Shown in pieces: positions 17,822-26,859 of a stretch of DNA of 64,000 bases (positions are counted from its first letter, which is position 1; each line of letters starts with the position of its first letter). The notes under the pieces were generated by a model. That model did no database searches and was not told where the DNA came from. It saw only the letters and a program-made list of their open reading frames with translations. The stretch spans positions 1,984,001-2,048,000 of the forward strand of contig NZ_WFKL01000001.1 of assembly GCF_009208105.1 (NCBI RefSeq), in the 5' to 3' direction. This stretch comes from Rouxiella sp. S1S-2 (GTDB lineage Bacteria; Pseudomonadota; Gammaproteobacteria; Enterobacterales; Enterobacteriaceae). Both the position numbers and the translations under genes were made by a program.

Positions 17822-20524
17822 CTATTTTTTAGCTTTTTTAATGGCCGGTGCTTTTGCAGCAGACGCGGCTTTCGTTACCGGCTGAGCCTTGTCTTCAATC
17901 ACACTCAGCGGCAGTTCTTCGCTAAATTTATTACCGTAGTAAGTATCCATCAGAATCTGTTTCAACTCTGAGATCAGAGGGTAACGCGGGTTGGCCCCGG
18001 TACATTGGTCATCAAACGCATCTTCTGACAGCTTGTCTACTTTCGCCAAGAAGTCAGACTCCTGAACACCTGCTTCGCGAATAGAGGTTGGAATACCCAG
18101 CTCAGCTTTGATTTCATCGAGCCATGTCAGCAGTTTTTCAATTTTCTGCGCGGTACGGTCACCGACTGCACTCAGACCCAGATGGTCAGCAATTTCTGCG
18201 TAGCGACGACGTGCCTGAGGGCGGTCGTACTGGCTGAAGGCCGTTTGCTTGGTTGGGTTGTCATTCGCGTTGTAGCGGATAACGTTCGAAATCAACATGG
18301 CGTTGGCAAGGCCGTGTGGAATGTGGAATTCAGAACCCAATTTGTGCGCCATTGAGTGACAAACACCCAAGAAGGCATTGGCAAACGCGATACCGGCAAT
18401 CGTCGCTGCATTGTGAACGCGTTCACGAGCAACCGGATTTTTCGCCCCTTCTTTATAGCTGGCAGGCAAGAACTCTTTCAGCAGTTTTAATGCCTGCAAT
18501 GCCTGACCATCGGAGAACTCATTCGCGAGTACGGAAACATAAGCCTCGAGTGCGTGGGTAACGGCGTCAAGACCACCGAATGCGCACAGTGATTTCGGCA
18601 TGTTCATCACCAGGTTGGCATCGACAATCGCCATATCCGGCGTCAGCGCGTAGTCGGCCAGTGGATATTTTTGACCGGTCGCGTCGTCGGTGACCACGGC
18701 AAACGGCGTCACTTCTGAACCGGTACCTGAGGTGGTGGTGATAGCAATCATTTTAGCTTTCACGCCCATTTTCGGGAACTTGTAGATGCGTTTACGGATG
18801 TCCATAAAGCGCAACGCCAGGTCTTCGAAATGCGTTTCCGGATGTTCGTACAGCACCCACATGATTTTAGCCGCATCCATCGGAGAACCACCGCCGAGGG
18901 CGATAATGACGTCTGGCTTGAAGGAGTTCATCTGCTCGGCACCTTTGCGCACGATGCTCAGCGTTGGGTCAGCTTCCACTTCAAAAAACACTTCTGTTTC
19001 GATACCGTGACTTTTCAGAACGCGCGTCACCTGGTCGGCATAGCCGTTGTTAAACAGATAGCGGTCAGTGACGATAAAGGCGCGTTTGGCCCCGTCAGTC
19101 GCCACTTCTTCGAGCGCGATAGGCAGTGAGCCGCGACGGAAGTAGATAGATTTTGGAAGTTTATGCCACAACATGTTTTCTGCTCGCTTCGCTACAGTTT
19201 TCTTGTTGATTAAGTGTTTCGGACCGACGTTTTCAGAAATGGAGTTACCCCCCCAAGAGCCGCAACCCAGCGTCAGGGAAGGCGCGAGTTTGAAGTTGTA
19301 AAGGTCGCCGATACCCCCCTGTGAGGCCGGGGTGTTAATCAGGATACGCGCCGTTTTCATTTTGTCGCCGAAGTAACGAACGCGCTCTGGTTGATTGTCC
19401 TGGTCGGTATAGAGGCATGATGTGTGGCCGATGCCGCCCATCGTGACCAGTTTCTCTGCTTTATCAACCGCATCTTCGAAGTTTTTAGCACGGTACATGG
19501 CAAGCGTTGGTGACAGTTTTTCGTGAGCGAAAGGCTCTGACTCGTCGACTTTACTGACTTCACCAATCAATACTTTGGTATTAGAAGGCACTGAAATACC
19601 AGCCATTTCGGCAATTTTAGTCGCAGGCTGGCCCACGATGTCGGCATTAAGACCGCCGTTTTTGAGAATAATGTCTTGAACCGCTTTCAGCTCTTTGCCG
19701 ACTAAAATGTAGCCGCCGTGTGATTTGAAACGCTCTCTTACGGATTCGTAGGCTGAGTCAACCACGATAACGGACTGTTCAGAAGCACAAATTACGCCGT
19801 TATCGAACGTTTTGGACATCAGTATGGAAGCAACGACGCGTTTAATGTCAGCGGTTTCATCAACCACCACCGGCGTATTACCTGCGCCTACGCCGATAGC
19901 CGGTTTACCTGAGCTATAGGCGGCTTTCACCATGCCTGGTCCACCCGTGGCAAGGATAAGGTTTAAATCCGGGTGATGCATCAGTTCGTTGGATAAAGGC
20001 ACGCTTGGCGCGTCAATCCAGCCGATAATGTCTTTAGGTGCGCCGGCTTTAATGGCAGCGTCGAGAACAATTTTTGCAGCCTTGATAGTGGCTTTAGCGG
20101 CGCGTGGATGCGGAGAGAAAATAATCGCGTTACGCGTTTTAAGGCTAATCAACGCTTTGAAGATAGCGGTTGAGGTTGGGTTGGTGGTTGGAACGATACC
20201 GCAGATGATGCCAATCGGTTCAGCAATAGTGATGGTGCCGTAGGTTTCATCTTCGGCCACGACGCCACAGGTTTTCTCATCTTTATAGGCGTTGTAGATA
20301 TACTCTGAAGCAAAGTGATTTTTAATGACCTTGTCTTCAACGATGCCCATGCCGGATTCTTCAACGGCCAATTTAGCCAGAGGAATACGTGCATCAGCAG
20401 CGGCGAGGGCGGCGGCTCGGAAGATTTTATCAACCTGCTCTTGTGTGAACTCTGCGTACTCACGCTGTGCTTTTTTTACCCGAGCGACTAGTTCGTTCAG
20501 TTCAGCGACGTTTGTGACAGCCAT
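17822..20524 (-). CDS. adhE: Bifunctional acetaldehyde-CoA / alcohol dehydrogenase
   Basis: A 900-residue spirosome-forming enzyme that reduces acetyl-CoA to acetaldehyde and then ethanol, recycling NADH in fermentation. The N-terminal aldehyde dehydrogenase domain (to ~440) has catalytic Cys246 in GVICASEQS. The C-terminal iron-dependent alcohol dehydrogenase domain has GGGSPMDAAKIMW and the metal-binding His region HSMAHKLGSEFHIPHGLANA. The last ~20 residues are Ala/Lys-rich and look like a disordered tail. A 557-bp upstream region allows extensive regulation, as known for adhE. It is convergent with tdk. Confidence 0.98.
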   Translation of the reverse strand: MAVTNVAELNELVARVKKAQREYAEFTQEQVDKIFRAAALAAADARIPLAKLAVEESGMGIVEDKVIKNHFASEYIYNAYKDEKTCGVVAEDETYGTITIAEPIGIICGIVPTTNPTSTAIFKALISLKTRNAIIFSPHPRAAKATIKAAKIVLDAAIKAGAPKDIIGWIDAPSVPLSNELMHHPDLNLILATGGPGMVKAAYSSGKPAIGVGAGNTPVVVDETADIKRVVASILMSKTFDNGVICASEQSVIVVDSAYESVRERFKSHGGYILVGKELKAVQDIILKNGGLNADIVGQPATKIAEMAGISVPSNTKVLIGEVSKVDESEPFAHEKLSPTLAMYRAKNFEDAVDKAEKLVTMGGIGHTSCLYTDQDNQPERVRYFGDKMKTARILINTPASQGGIGDLYNFKLAPSLTLGCGSWGGNSISENVGPKHLINKKTVAKRAENMLWHKLPKSIYFRRGSLPIALEEVATDGAKRAFIVTDRYLFNNGYADQVTRVLKSHGIETEVFFEVEADPTLSIVRKGAEQMNSFKPDVIIALGGGSPMDAAKIMWVLYEHPETHFEDLALRFMDIRKRIYKFPKMGVKAKMIAITTTSGTGSEVTPFAVVTDDATGQKYPLADYALTPDMAIVDANLVMNMPKSLCAFGGLDAVTHALEAYVSVLANEFSDGQALQALKLLKEFLPASYKEGAKNPVARERVHNAATIAGIAFANAFLGVCHSMAHKLGSEFHIPHGLANAMLISNVIRYNANDNPTKQTAFSQYDRPQARRRYAEIADHLGLSAVGDRTAQKIEKLLTWLDEIKAELGIPTSIREAGVQESDFLAKVDKLSEDAFDDQCTGANPRYPLISELKQILMDTYYGNKFSEELPLSVIEDKAQPVTKAASAAKAPAIKKAKK

Positions 20525-21081
20525 GGTGTTCTCCTGAGAATGTTAAACTTTTTTAGAAAATATTTGAAAAAGCCGAGCCAAGATGCAACCAAGTATAGTC
20601 GTAGGCGGTAATGCTGCCGGAACAATTATAAGTGACTATTTATCAGATGATTGTTAGCTAAGTTCTCCTATTTTCTCAAAAAGCTCTAACCTTATTTCAA
20701 AAGCGCAGTACATAAATTGTTAAAATCAGGGGTAAGTCCCACATTTGTTCTGCTGTACTTACGTTCTGATTTTGTTGCTATGAGACAAGCTTACTCACTT
20801 ATGAGGAGGCTGAATATGATCCAGATCAAGAGATATTGCGTAGCTGACACCTTTCAGCTGGCTAATTGTTAATTTTGGTGAGCAAGTGATGGTAAATTGT
20901 TAAATATTCGATCGCGGCTTTGAATCGTCTATTTGTAATGATTTTTTATTAGAATTAATAACTGTTATATCTTTTAAAAGTGGTGGTAAATCCCGTTGAA
21001 CTCCGTGGCGTGACGGCAGTAATTCCAGTACATTAGCGCCCATTAATAACTTCTATCTGCAACCCTTGTGCGGAGCACTGC
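20525..21081. other. adhE-ychE divergent intergenic region
   Basis: AT-rich regulatory DNA between divergent adhE and ychE. The left part should contain the adhE promoter and 5' UTR. The right part holds a ribosome-binding site and an 18-codon frame at 20816-20872, annotated separately. I did not find a confident sigma-70 promoter or a clear FNR site. Confidence 0.55.
20816..20872 (+). CDS. Candidate 18-residue leader peptide upstream of ychE
   Basis: ATG at 20816 follows GAGGAGG at 7-8 bases spacing, one of the strongest Shine-Dalgarno matches in the window. The peptide reads MIQIKRYCVADTFQLANC and ends at TAA. It lies about 210 bp before the ychE GTG. No family is recognised. It could be a translated leader controlling ychE, a small protein, or chance. 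Confidence 0.3.
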   Translation: MIQIKRYCVADTFQLANC

Positions 21082-21726
21082 GTGAGTCAGACAATTTTGG
21101 ATTTTTCAGGTTATATCAAGTTCTTTGTTGGCCTGTTTGCCTTGGTTAATCCGGTCGGAATTCTGCCGGTTTTCATCAGCATGACCAGTTACCAACCTGC
21201 CACGGGGCGTGATAAAACCAATATGACCGCCAATCTCACCGTGGCGATCATTCTGTGTACCTCACTTTTTCTAGGCGATTCCATTCTGCAGGTATTTGGC
21301 ATTTCGATAGATTCTTTCCGCATTGCGGGGGGGATCCTGGTGGTGACCATTGCCATGTCGATGATCAGCGGCAAGCTGGGTGAAGACAAACAGAATAAGC
21401 AGGAAAAATCGGAGACAGCCATCCGTGAAAATGTGGGCGTCGTTCCTCTTGCTTTGCCTTTAATGGCCGGTCCGGGCGCCATTAGCTCCACCATTGTCTG
21501 GAGCACGCGTTATCACAGTTGGGCAAATCTTTTTGGTTTTACCCTGGCGATCGTCATTTTTTGTTTCTGCTGCTGGCTACTGTTTCGCGCCGCCCCGTTA
21601 GTTATGAAATTGCTGGGTCAAACCGGCATTAACGTGATTACCCGTATCATGGGTTTATTGCTGATGGCCGTCGGCATAGAGTTTATTGTGACCGGGTTAA
21701 AATCGACCTTCCCGGGCCTGCTTTGA
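21082..21726 (+). CDS. ychE: YchE, MarC-family inner-membrane protein
   Basis: A 214-residue integral membrane protein of the MarC/UPF0056 family with about six hydrophobic segments. Conserved stretches are FFVGLFALVNPVGILPVF at residues 14-31, FRIAGGILVVTIAMSM, VVPLALPLMAGPGAISS and NVITRIMGLLLMAVGIEFI. Transport activity has been guessed for the family but is not established. Start is GTG at 21082 with CGGAG upstream. The position after divergent adhE matches E. coli. Confidence 0.93.
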   Translation: MSQTILDFSGYIKFFVGLFALVNPVGILPVFISMTSYQPATGRDKTNMTANLTVAIILCTSLFLGDSILQVFGISIDSFRIAGGILVVTIAMSMISGKLGEDKQNKQEKSETAIRENVGVVPLALPLMAGPGAISSTIVWSTRYHSWANLFGFTLAIVIFCFCCWLLFRAAPLVMKLLGQTGINVITRIMGLLLMAVGIEFIVTGLKSTFPGLL

Positions 21727-21769
21727 ATCTGACAGCGCGTTCAGTTTTACCGCGTGAACAGTCTTATGA

Positions 21770-22699
21770 CTAAGCTTTGGCGGTGGATGCATTGAGCTGC
21801 GTCCGCCGACCATGCTGCCTTGGCGAACAGCCTATCACCCGTTTGAAGGCTTTTCCGAAAGCGCTTTCCGATTCGTATCCCAGCCTGCTGGCGATAACCG
21901 TCAATGAGTCATTAGAGTTTTCTAGCCTGTCACAGGCCAAAAGCATTCGCCATCGCGTTAGATACTCTATGGGCGAGGTGCCTGCCGTCTCTTTAAAGCG
22001 CAGGGCAAAGTTGGATCGCGACATGCCGATTCGAGAGGCCAGTTTATCCAGCGTCCAGTCAAACCCTGGCTCGTCGTGGATGCAGGTCAGCGCAGCGTTC
22101 AGTTGTTTATCCGCCAGAGCAAAAAGCCAGCCTGCGCTAGGATTGCCTGCCAGATGCAGTCTTAGTGCCTGAATCAGCATGGTGTAAGCCAACTGTTGGG
22201 TAATTAAGGAGCTTCCCGGCTGTGGAAAACGCACCTCTTGCGAAATCCTGTCGAGAGACCAGCGAATGGCCGCCTTATCCGATTCATTCTGAATATGAAC
22301 TACCGGCGGCAGTGAGCCTAAAAGCATCTCCGCATGATTGCCCGTCAGTACAAAGTGTCCTCCCACCATAAAACACGGATCGTCACCGCGCTTCGTCACC
22401 TCTGTCCCGAGTTTACCCTCGTCGCGAAGCACCCTGAAGTCGATGGGGCTAGCCGTCAGGCTCGTTGCCAGGCAGAAAGGTGGACCTGGCGGTAAAATGT
22501 AGCAGTCGCCGGGAGTCAGAAGTAGAGGCTCGACAATGCCTGAGACGGTGAGCCAACACTGGCCTGAAACCACGGCATAACATTTGATTCCTTCATGCTG
22601 TGGCCACTGAATAGCCATATTGTCGGCGAGCGCAACGCCGCCGGTGACATAGCTACGCGGCTTAAGCAAAGACAACCAATCAGAAAGTGGATCCATCAT
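21770..22699 (-). CDS. AraC-family regulator with cupin sensor
   Basis: A 309-residue transcription factor. The N-terminal half (~10-190) looks like the cupin-type AraC-binding domain of the Cupin_6 kind (SGQCWLTVSGIVEPLLLTPGDCYILPPG). The C-terminal half has two helix-turn-helix units: LDKLASRIGMSRSNFALRFKETAG and LTVIASRLGYESESAFGKAFKRVIG. Family members of this layout often regulate an adjacent divergent oxidoreductase gene, as here (SDR gene at 22822, 122 bp away). The ligand is unknown. The pair is not part of the E. coli ychE-oppA interval, so it is a local insertion. Confidence 0.85.
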   Translation of the reverse strand: MMDPLSDWLSLLKPRSYVTGGVALADNMAIQWPQHEGIKCYAVVSGQCWLTVSGIVEPLLLTPGDCYILPPGPPFCLATSLTASPIDFRVLRDEGKLGTEVTKRGDDPCFMVGGHFVLTGNHAEMLLGSLPPVVHIQNESDKAAIRWSLDRISQEVRFPQPGSSLITQQLAYTMLIQALRLHLAGNPSAGWLFALADKQLNAALTCIHDEPGFDWTLDKLASRIGMSRSNFALRFKETAGTSPIEYLTRWRMLLACDRLENSNDSLTVIASRLGYESESAFGKAFKRVIGCSPRQHGRRTQLNASTAKA

Positions 22700-22821
22700 G
22701 ACTCCGGACGATTAGACCAATAATAAGGATTTTAGAGCATTGTTCGTACTGCTCTCCCTGTTTACAGTAAATCGTTCAGGACAGCAACTCAGTCCTTGGT
22801 TAATGTTAGGGGTGATTTACT

Positions 22822-23709
22822 ATGCGTATTTTTGTTACTGGCGCGACCGGTTTTTTGGGCACGGCGATTATTGAAGAACTCACTAAAGTCGGTCATCAGG
22901 TACTAGGCCTGACGCGTTCTGAGGAAGGCGCACAATTGCTGACCTCGCGCGGCGTCGATGTTCACTTTGGTGATATTGAAGACCTCGACAGCCTGCGCCG
23001 CGGCGCTGAATTGTCTGATGGGGTAATACATACCGCTTTTAATCACGATTTTTCAAAGTTTGCGGCAAATTGTGAAGCAGACCGTCAGGTCGTTGAAGCA
23101 ATAGGAGCAGTGCTTAAGGGGTCTTCGCGGCCCTTTGTTGTGACTTCGGTGGCGGCACTTGGCGCCAAGGGACCCGGACTGGTGGCCACGGAAGAGACCT
23201 TTAACATTGACTCACCCATTTTGCGCAGAATTTCTGAATTAGAGACGGACAAATTAGTGAAACAGGGGGTAAACGTTTCAATAGTACGTCTGCCGCAGGT
23301 TCACGATAGGCTTAAACAAGGGTTGATTACCTACCTGATCGCAGTGGCGAGAGAGAAAGGTGTTTCGGCCTATGTGGGTCAAGGAGATAAGCGTTGGGCC
23401 GCTGTTCACCTCAGTGACTGTGCTCGGCTTTATGTATTGGCGCTGGAAAGGAATAGTGCCGGGAGCCGATACAATGCCGTGGCAGAAGAGGGCGTGTCTC
23501 ACAAACAAATAGCGGAGGCTATTGCTCTTGGCCTGAATGTTCCGCTGAAGAGCCTTGATGCTGAAAGTGCTGATAGTCATTTTAGTTGGCTCGCGCCGTT
23601 TATGAGCAGTGATATGTCAGCGTCCAGCGCGATTACCCAGAAACTGCTGCAATGGAGTCCAACGGGACCGGGGCTTATCTCTGACCTTCAGCAGATGGAC
23701 TACCGTTAG
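22822..23709 (+). CDS. NAD(P)-binding SDR-family oxidoreductase
   Basis: A 295-residue atypical/extended SDR. It starts MRIFVTGATGFLGTAI with the GxxGxxG nucleotide-binding motif at residues 7-13. A YxxxK pair in the usual place is not evident; the segment VVTSVAALGAKGPG takes the position of the Ser strand, so catalysis may differ from classic SDRs. SIVRLPQVHDR and GDKRWAAVHLSDCARLY resemble the family's C-terminal substrate region. Typical annotation is NAD-dependent epimerase/dehydratase-like. Substrate unknown. Divergent from the AraC regulator, likely its target. Confidence 0.8.
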   Translation: MRIFVTGATGFLGTAIIEELTKVGHQVLGLTRSEEGAQLLTSRGVDVHFGDIEDLDSLRRGAELSDGVIHTAFNHDFSKFAANCEADRQVVEAIGAVLKGSSRPFVVTSVAALGAKGPGLVATEETFNIDSPILRRISELETDKLVKQGVNVSIVRLPQVHDRLKQGLITYLIAVAREKGVSAYVGQGDKRWAAVHLSDCARLYVLALERNSAGSRYNAVAEEGVSHKQIAEAIALGLNVPLKSLDAESADSHFSWLAPFMSSDMSASSAITQKLLQWSPTGPGLISDLQQMDYR

Positions 23710-23761
23710 CACATACTCTCTTTTGAAGCGTGTACGTAATAATAAATACTCCCGCCTATCA

Positions 23762-23784
23762 GGCCCATAAGCTTGGGCCATTTT
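23762..23784 (+). terminator. Intrinsic terminator after the SDR gene
   Basis: Stem GGCCCA/TGGGCC (23762-23779), loop TAAGCT, then ATTTT. It lies 53 bp after the SDR stop. Confidence 0.7.
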
Positions 23785-25117
23785 CGCTTCACTCGTTATC
23801 TTTAACGTCACATTATCAACTGACGCAGATGCTCAAATAGACTGGAGTCTGTCAGCTCAAGATATTTACTGAAAATCCTGCCCACTAACACCCCGAGTTT
23901 AATCCTTTTTATTAAATTTCACTGCTGAGTCATTTAAGTCAGAGATCACACTTTTGCTTAATTATTACTTAAACTAATAATGCCTCGCCTTATAATAGTG
24001 CATCTAATGACCCTTAATTGGGCTTTTGCACTCAAATGTGGCGTAAAGTCGCGTTCTATCTCCTAATGCCTATCAACTCGCTATTTCTGTTGCTTTTCTT
24101 CGCCTATTTAGGCCCTTTTTTTAACTTTTATTGCCCGTTTTGTCGTTAAATTAGTCACATCATTCTGTAGGGCTTGTACATGCTGTTTCGAGATGTTATT
24201 AGTGTTTACCGCGCAGTTAACAGGGGTTTATTCTTAAAAGTAACCTAATGTTAACGGAATCTGTCAGCTCGATTTTTAAGCGCGAAAATGACTTAATTTT
24301 TGATTTTAATTTTTAAAAAATTTTTTAAAAACAATGAATTATGTTTTGGCTGACCGTCTTGATCGGACGGGTCCGTCGACTGATAGCGGTGTTTAAAAGA
24401 GAATTGGTTAACATTTCTGTAAAATTTATTGGCGCGGTTTCACGGCATCTGATAATTTTCGGACCACTTCTTAAGGGAAAATATTTCGACACTTTGTCGA
24501 ATTGAGAACGGATCTTGCTATAGCTTTTATGCAAAGTACTCAGGCTTGTAAAGTCAGGTAGTAAGGCGTGTTCTTTTTCATTTTTTCTGGAGTACCCGAA
24601 GTTGATTAGAAAACAAACCCAGCAAGCTGCAGCGCCTGCTCTAAGGCGTCACTCCTCAAAAGCTACGCAGCCTGGGGTAAAACACTCTCCTTTGCCCGAT
24701 ATCCGTTTTTATACTCAATTTATTCGCCAGAAAATAGACACTCTTCGCTAGTCGATTTTTTAATTAGCGGTACTGCTTTGCACATTTCCAGCAATGGAAT
24801 GTGAATAAAAGCCATAGTCAGTAAAGTTTTCGCGAGGTATGAATCGTTGTATTTCGCGGATGTTATGAATAATTGGATAAAAAAATTCTGAAAGAATTGA
24901 CAGCATAAAGAGGCGTTTAACGGTCTTTATCTCTGTAATCCGGTAATTCGACAGCAGGCAGTAAAAGTCATGCAATTAGGGAAGGGTCAATCACCTGGAT
25001 TGACTGACTACTTACCGTTTATACGCGGGCAATTCGTTCCTGCCCGTGATGAAGGGTTTAACCCGGTAGGGGTTGACCTGTTAATCAGGCATATAATAAC
25101 AACTGGAGTTGATAGTA
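23785..25117. other. Long oppA upstream region
   Basis: About 1.3 kb of AT-rich DNA before oppA, with a very AT-rich core near 24280-24330. It contains a possible 49-codon frame (24602-24751, separate entry) and presumably the opp promoter and a long 5' UTR. In related bacteria the oppA leader is a target of the GcvB small RNA; I did not locate the pairing site with confidence. No RNA gene or mobile element was recognised. Confidence 0.5.
24602..24751 (+). CDS. Candidate 49-residue basic small protein upstream of oppA
   Basis: A TTG at 24602 is preceded by GGAG (24589-24592) at 9 bases and opens a 49-codon frame ending TAG. The product begins LIRKQTQQAAAPALRR and ends FYTQFIRQKIDTLR. It is strongly basic, with no membrane segment, and has more balanced codon use than the AT-rich flanks. 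No homologue is recalled. It could be a genuine small gene, a decayed fragment or chance. Confidence 0.3.
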   Translation: MIRKQTQQAAAPALRRHSSKATQPGVKHSPLPDIRFYTQFIRQKIDTLR

Positions 25118-26764
25118 ATGACCAACATCACAAAAAAACATCTTCTCGCCGCCGCTATTCTGGCTGCAGTCGGTGCAGTAACCTCCGTTAGCAGCTTCGC
25201 GGCAGTCGTTCCGGCCGGTGTACAACTGTCCGATAAACAAGAGCTGGTTCGCAATAACGGCTCAGAAGTTCAGTCACTTGATCCGCACAAAGTTGAAGGT
25301 GTGCCTGAGTCCAACGTTATCCGTGACCTGCTTGAAGGCCTGGTTAATACCTCGGTAAAAGACGGCAGCGTTATTCCTGGCGTGGCTGAGAGCTGGGACA
25401 ACAAAGACTTTAAAGTGTGGACCTTCCACCTGCGTAAAGACGCTAAATGGTCGAATGGTCAACCGGTTACCGCCGCTGATTTCGTCTACAGCTGGGAACG
25501 TTTAGCCGACCCTAAAACGGCTTCTCCGTATGAAAGTTACCTGCAATACGGCCACATTGTTAATATCGACGATATTATCGCCGGTAAGAAAAGCCCGGAC
25601 ACCCTCGGCGTGAAAGCCATCGACGACCATACTCTGGAAGTCACTCTGAGCGAGCCGGTGCCTTATTTCGTTAAAATGCTGTCCCACACCGCGATGAAAC
25701 CGGTGTATAAGCCAGCCGTCGAGAAATTCGGCGACAAATGGACCCAGCCAGAAAACTACGTCAGCAATGGTGCCTATAAGCTGAAAACCTGGACCGTTAA
25801 CGAACGTATCGTTCTGGTACGTAACCCTGAATACTGGGACAACGCGAAAACCGTGCTGAACCAAGTCACTTTCCTGCCTATCTCGTCTGAAGTTTCTGAC
25901 GTTAACCGCTACCGCAGCGGCGAGATCGACATGACTTATAACAACTTGCCGATCGAGCTGTTCTCCAAGCTCAAGAAAGATATTCCTGATCAGCTGCACG
26001 CCGACCCGTACCTGTGCACCTACTACTATGAAATCAACAACCAGAAAGCGCCATTCACCGATAACCGCGTACGTACCGCGCTTAAACTGGGCCTGGACCG
26101 CGATATCATCGTGAATAAAGTGAAAGCACAGGGCGACCTGCCGGCTTATGGCTTCACGCCTCCTTACACCGATGGCACTGACGGCAAATTGACGCCTCCG
26201 GCCTGGTTTAAAGAAACTCAAGAGCAACGCAATGCCGAAGGCAGAAAACTGCTGGCTGAAGCGGGCTTTACCAAAGACAAACCACTGACCTTCAGCCTGC
26301 TGTATAACTCTTCAGACCTGCATAAGAAACTGGCAATCGCCGCGGCGGCAATCTGGAAGAAAAACTTGGGTGTCGACGTGAAACTCGAAAACCAAGAGTG
26401 GAAAACCTTCCTCGAAACGCGTCATCAGGGCAACTTTGACGTGGCGCGTGCGGGCTGGTGTTCGGATTACAACGAACCTACCTCGTTCCTGAATATCATG
26501 CTGTCAGACAGCAGCAACAACACTTCTCACTATAAGAGCCCGGCGTTTGACAAGTTTATTGCCGATGCGCTGAAAGTGAAAACTGACCAAGAGCGTGCGG
26601 CTATTTACCAGCAGGCTGAACAGCAGCTGGATAAAGACTCGGCGATTGTGCCTGTTTATTACTATGTAAATGCCCGTTTAGTTAAACAATATGTGGGTGG
26701 CTACACCGGTAAAGATCCACAGGATAACGTTTACGATAAAGATCTCTACATCATCAAACACTAA
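25118..26764 (+). CDS. oppA: OppA periplasmic oligopeptide-binding protein
   Basis: A 548-residue SBP family 5 protein that binds di- to pentapeptides for the OppBCDF importer. The ATG at 25118 (MTNITKKHLL) follows TGGAG and matches the E. coli start. The signal peptide ends near SSFA-AVVPAG (about residue 28). Family blocks: LVRNNGSEVQSLDPHK, AESWDNKDFKVWTFHLRKDA, DPYLCTYYYEINNQK and VARAGWCSDYNEPTSFLN. A strong hairpin follows the stop, which would allow oppA to be expressed above the downstream genes. Confidence 0.97.
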   Translation: MTNITKKHLLAAAILAAVGAVTSVSSFAAVVPAGVQLSDKQELVRNNGSEVQSLDPHKVEGVPESNVIRDLLEGLVNTSVKDGSVIPGVAESWDNKDFKVWTFHLRKDAKWSNGQPVTAADFVYSWERLADPKTASPYESYLQYGHIVNIDDIIAGKKSPDTLGVKAIDDHTLEVTLSEPVPYFVKMLSHTAMKPVYKPAVEKFGDKWTQPENYVSNGAYKLKTWTVNERIVLVRNPEYWDNAKTVLNQVTFLPISSEVSDVNRYRSGEIDMTYNNLPIELFSKLKKDIPDQLHADPYLCTYYYEINNQKAPFTDNRVRTALKLGLDRDIIVNKVKAQGDLPAYGFTPPYTDGTDGKLTPPAWFKETQEQRNAEGRKLLAEAGFTKDKPLTFSLLYNSSDLHKKLAIAAAAIWKKNLGVDVKLENQEWKTFLETRHQGNFDVARAGWCSDYNEPTSFLNIMLSDSSNNTSHYKSPAFDKFIADALKVKTDQERAAIYQQAEQQLDKDSAIVPVYYYVNARLVKQYVGGYTGKDPQDNVYDKDLYIIKH

Positions 26765-26773
26765 TTAAGTGTG

Positions 26774-26806
26774 AGAGCGGGGCGGTTTCCCGAGCAGCCC
26801 CGCTCT
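26774..26806 (+). terminator. oppA-oppB intercistronic hairpin
   Basis: A perfect 10-bp stem AGAGCGGGGC/GCCCCGCTCT with a 13-base loop lies right after the oppA stop. The tail TTGATTATGATTTTT has only a late T run, so termination is probably partial. It likely stabilises the oppA mRNA and lowers oppBCDF expression. Confidence 0.75.
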
Positions 26807-26859
26807 TGATTATGATTTTTAGAGAACGAGTAACACGCTGAGCAAAGCAGGTACGAGCA

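Noticed and set aside
25502..26227. 241-codon open frame antisense to oppA
   Set aside because: Shadow of the strongly biased codon use of oppA; no ribosome-binding site and no recognisable domain.
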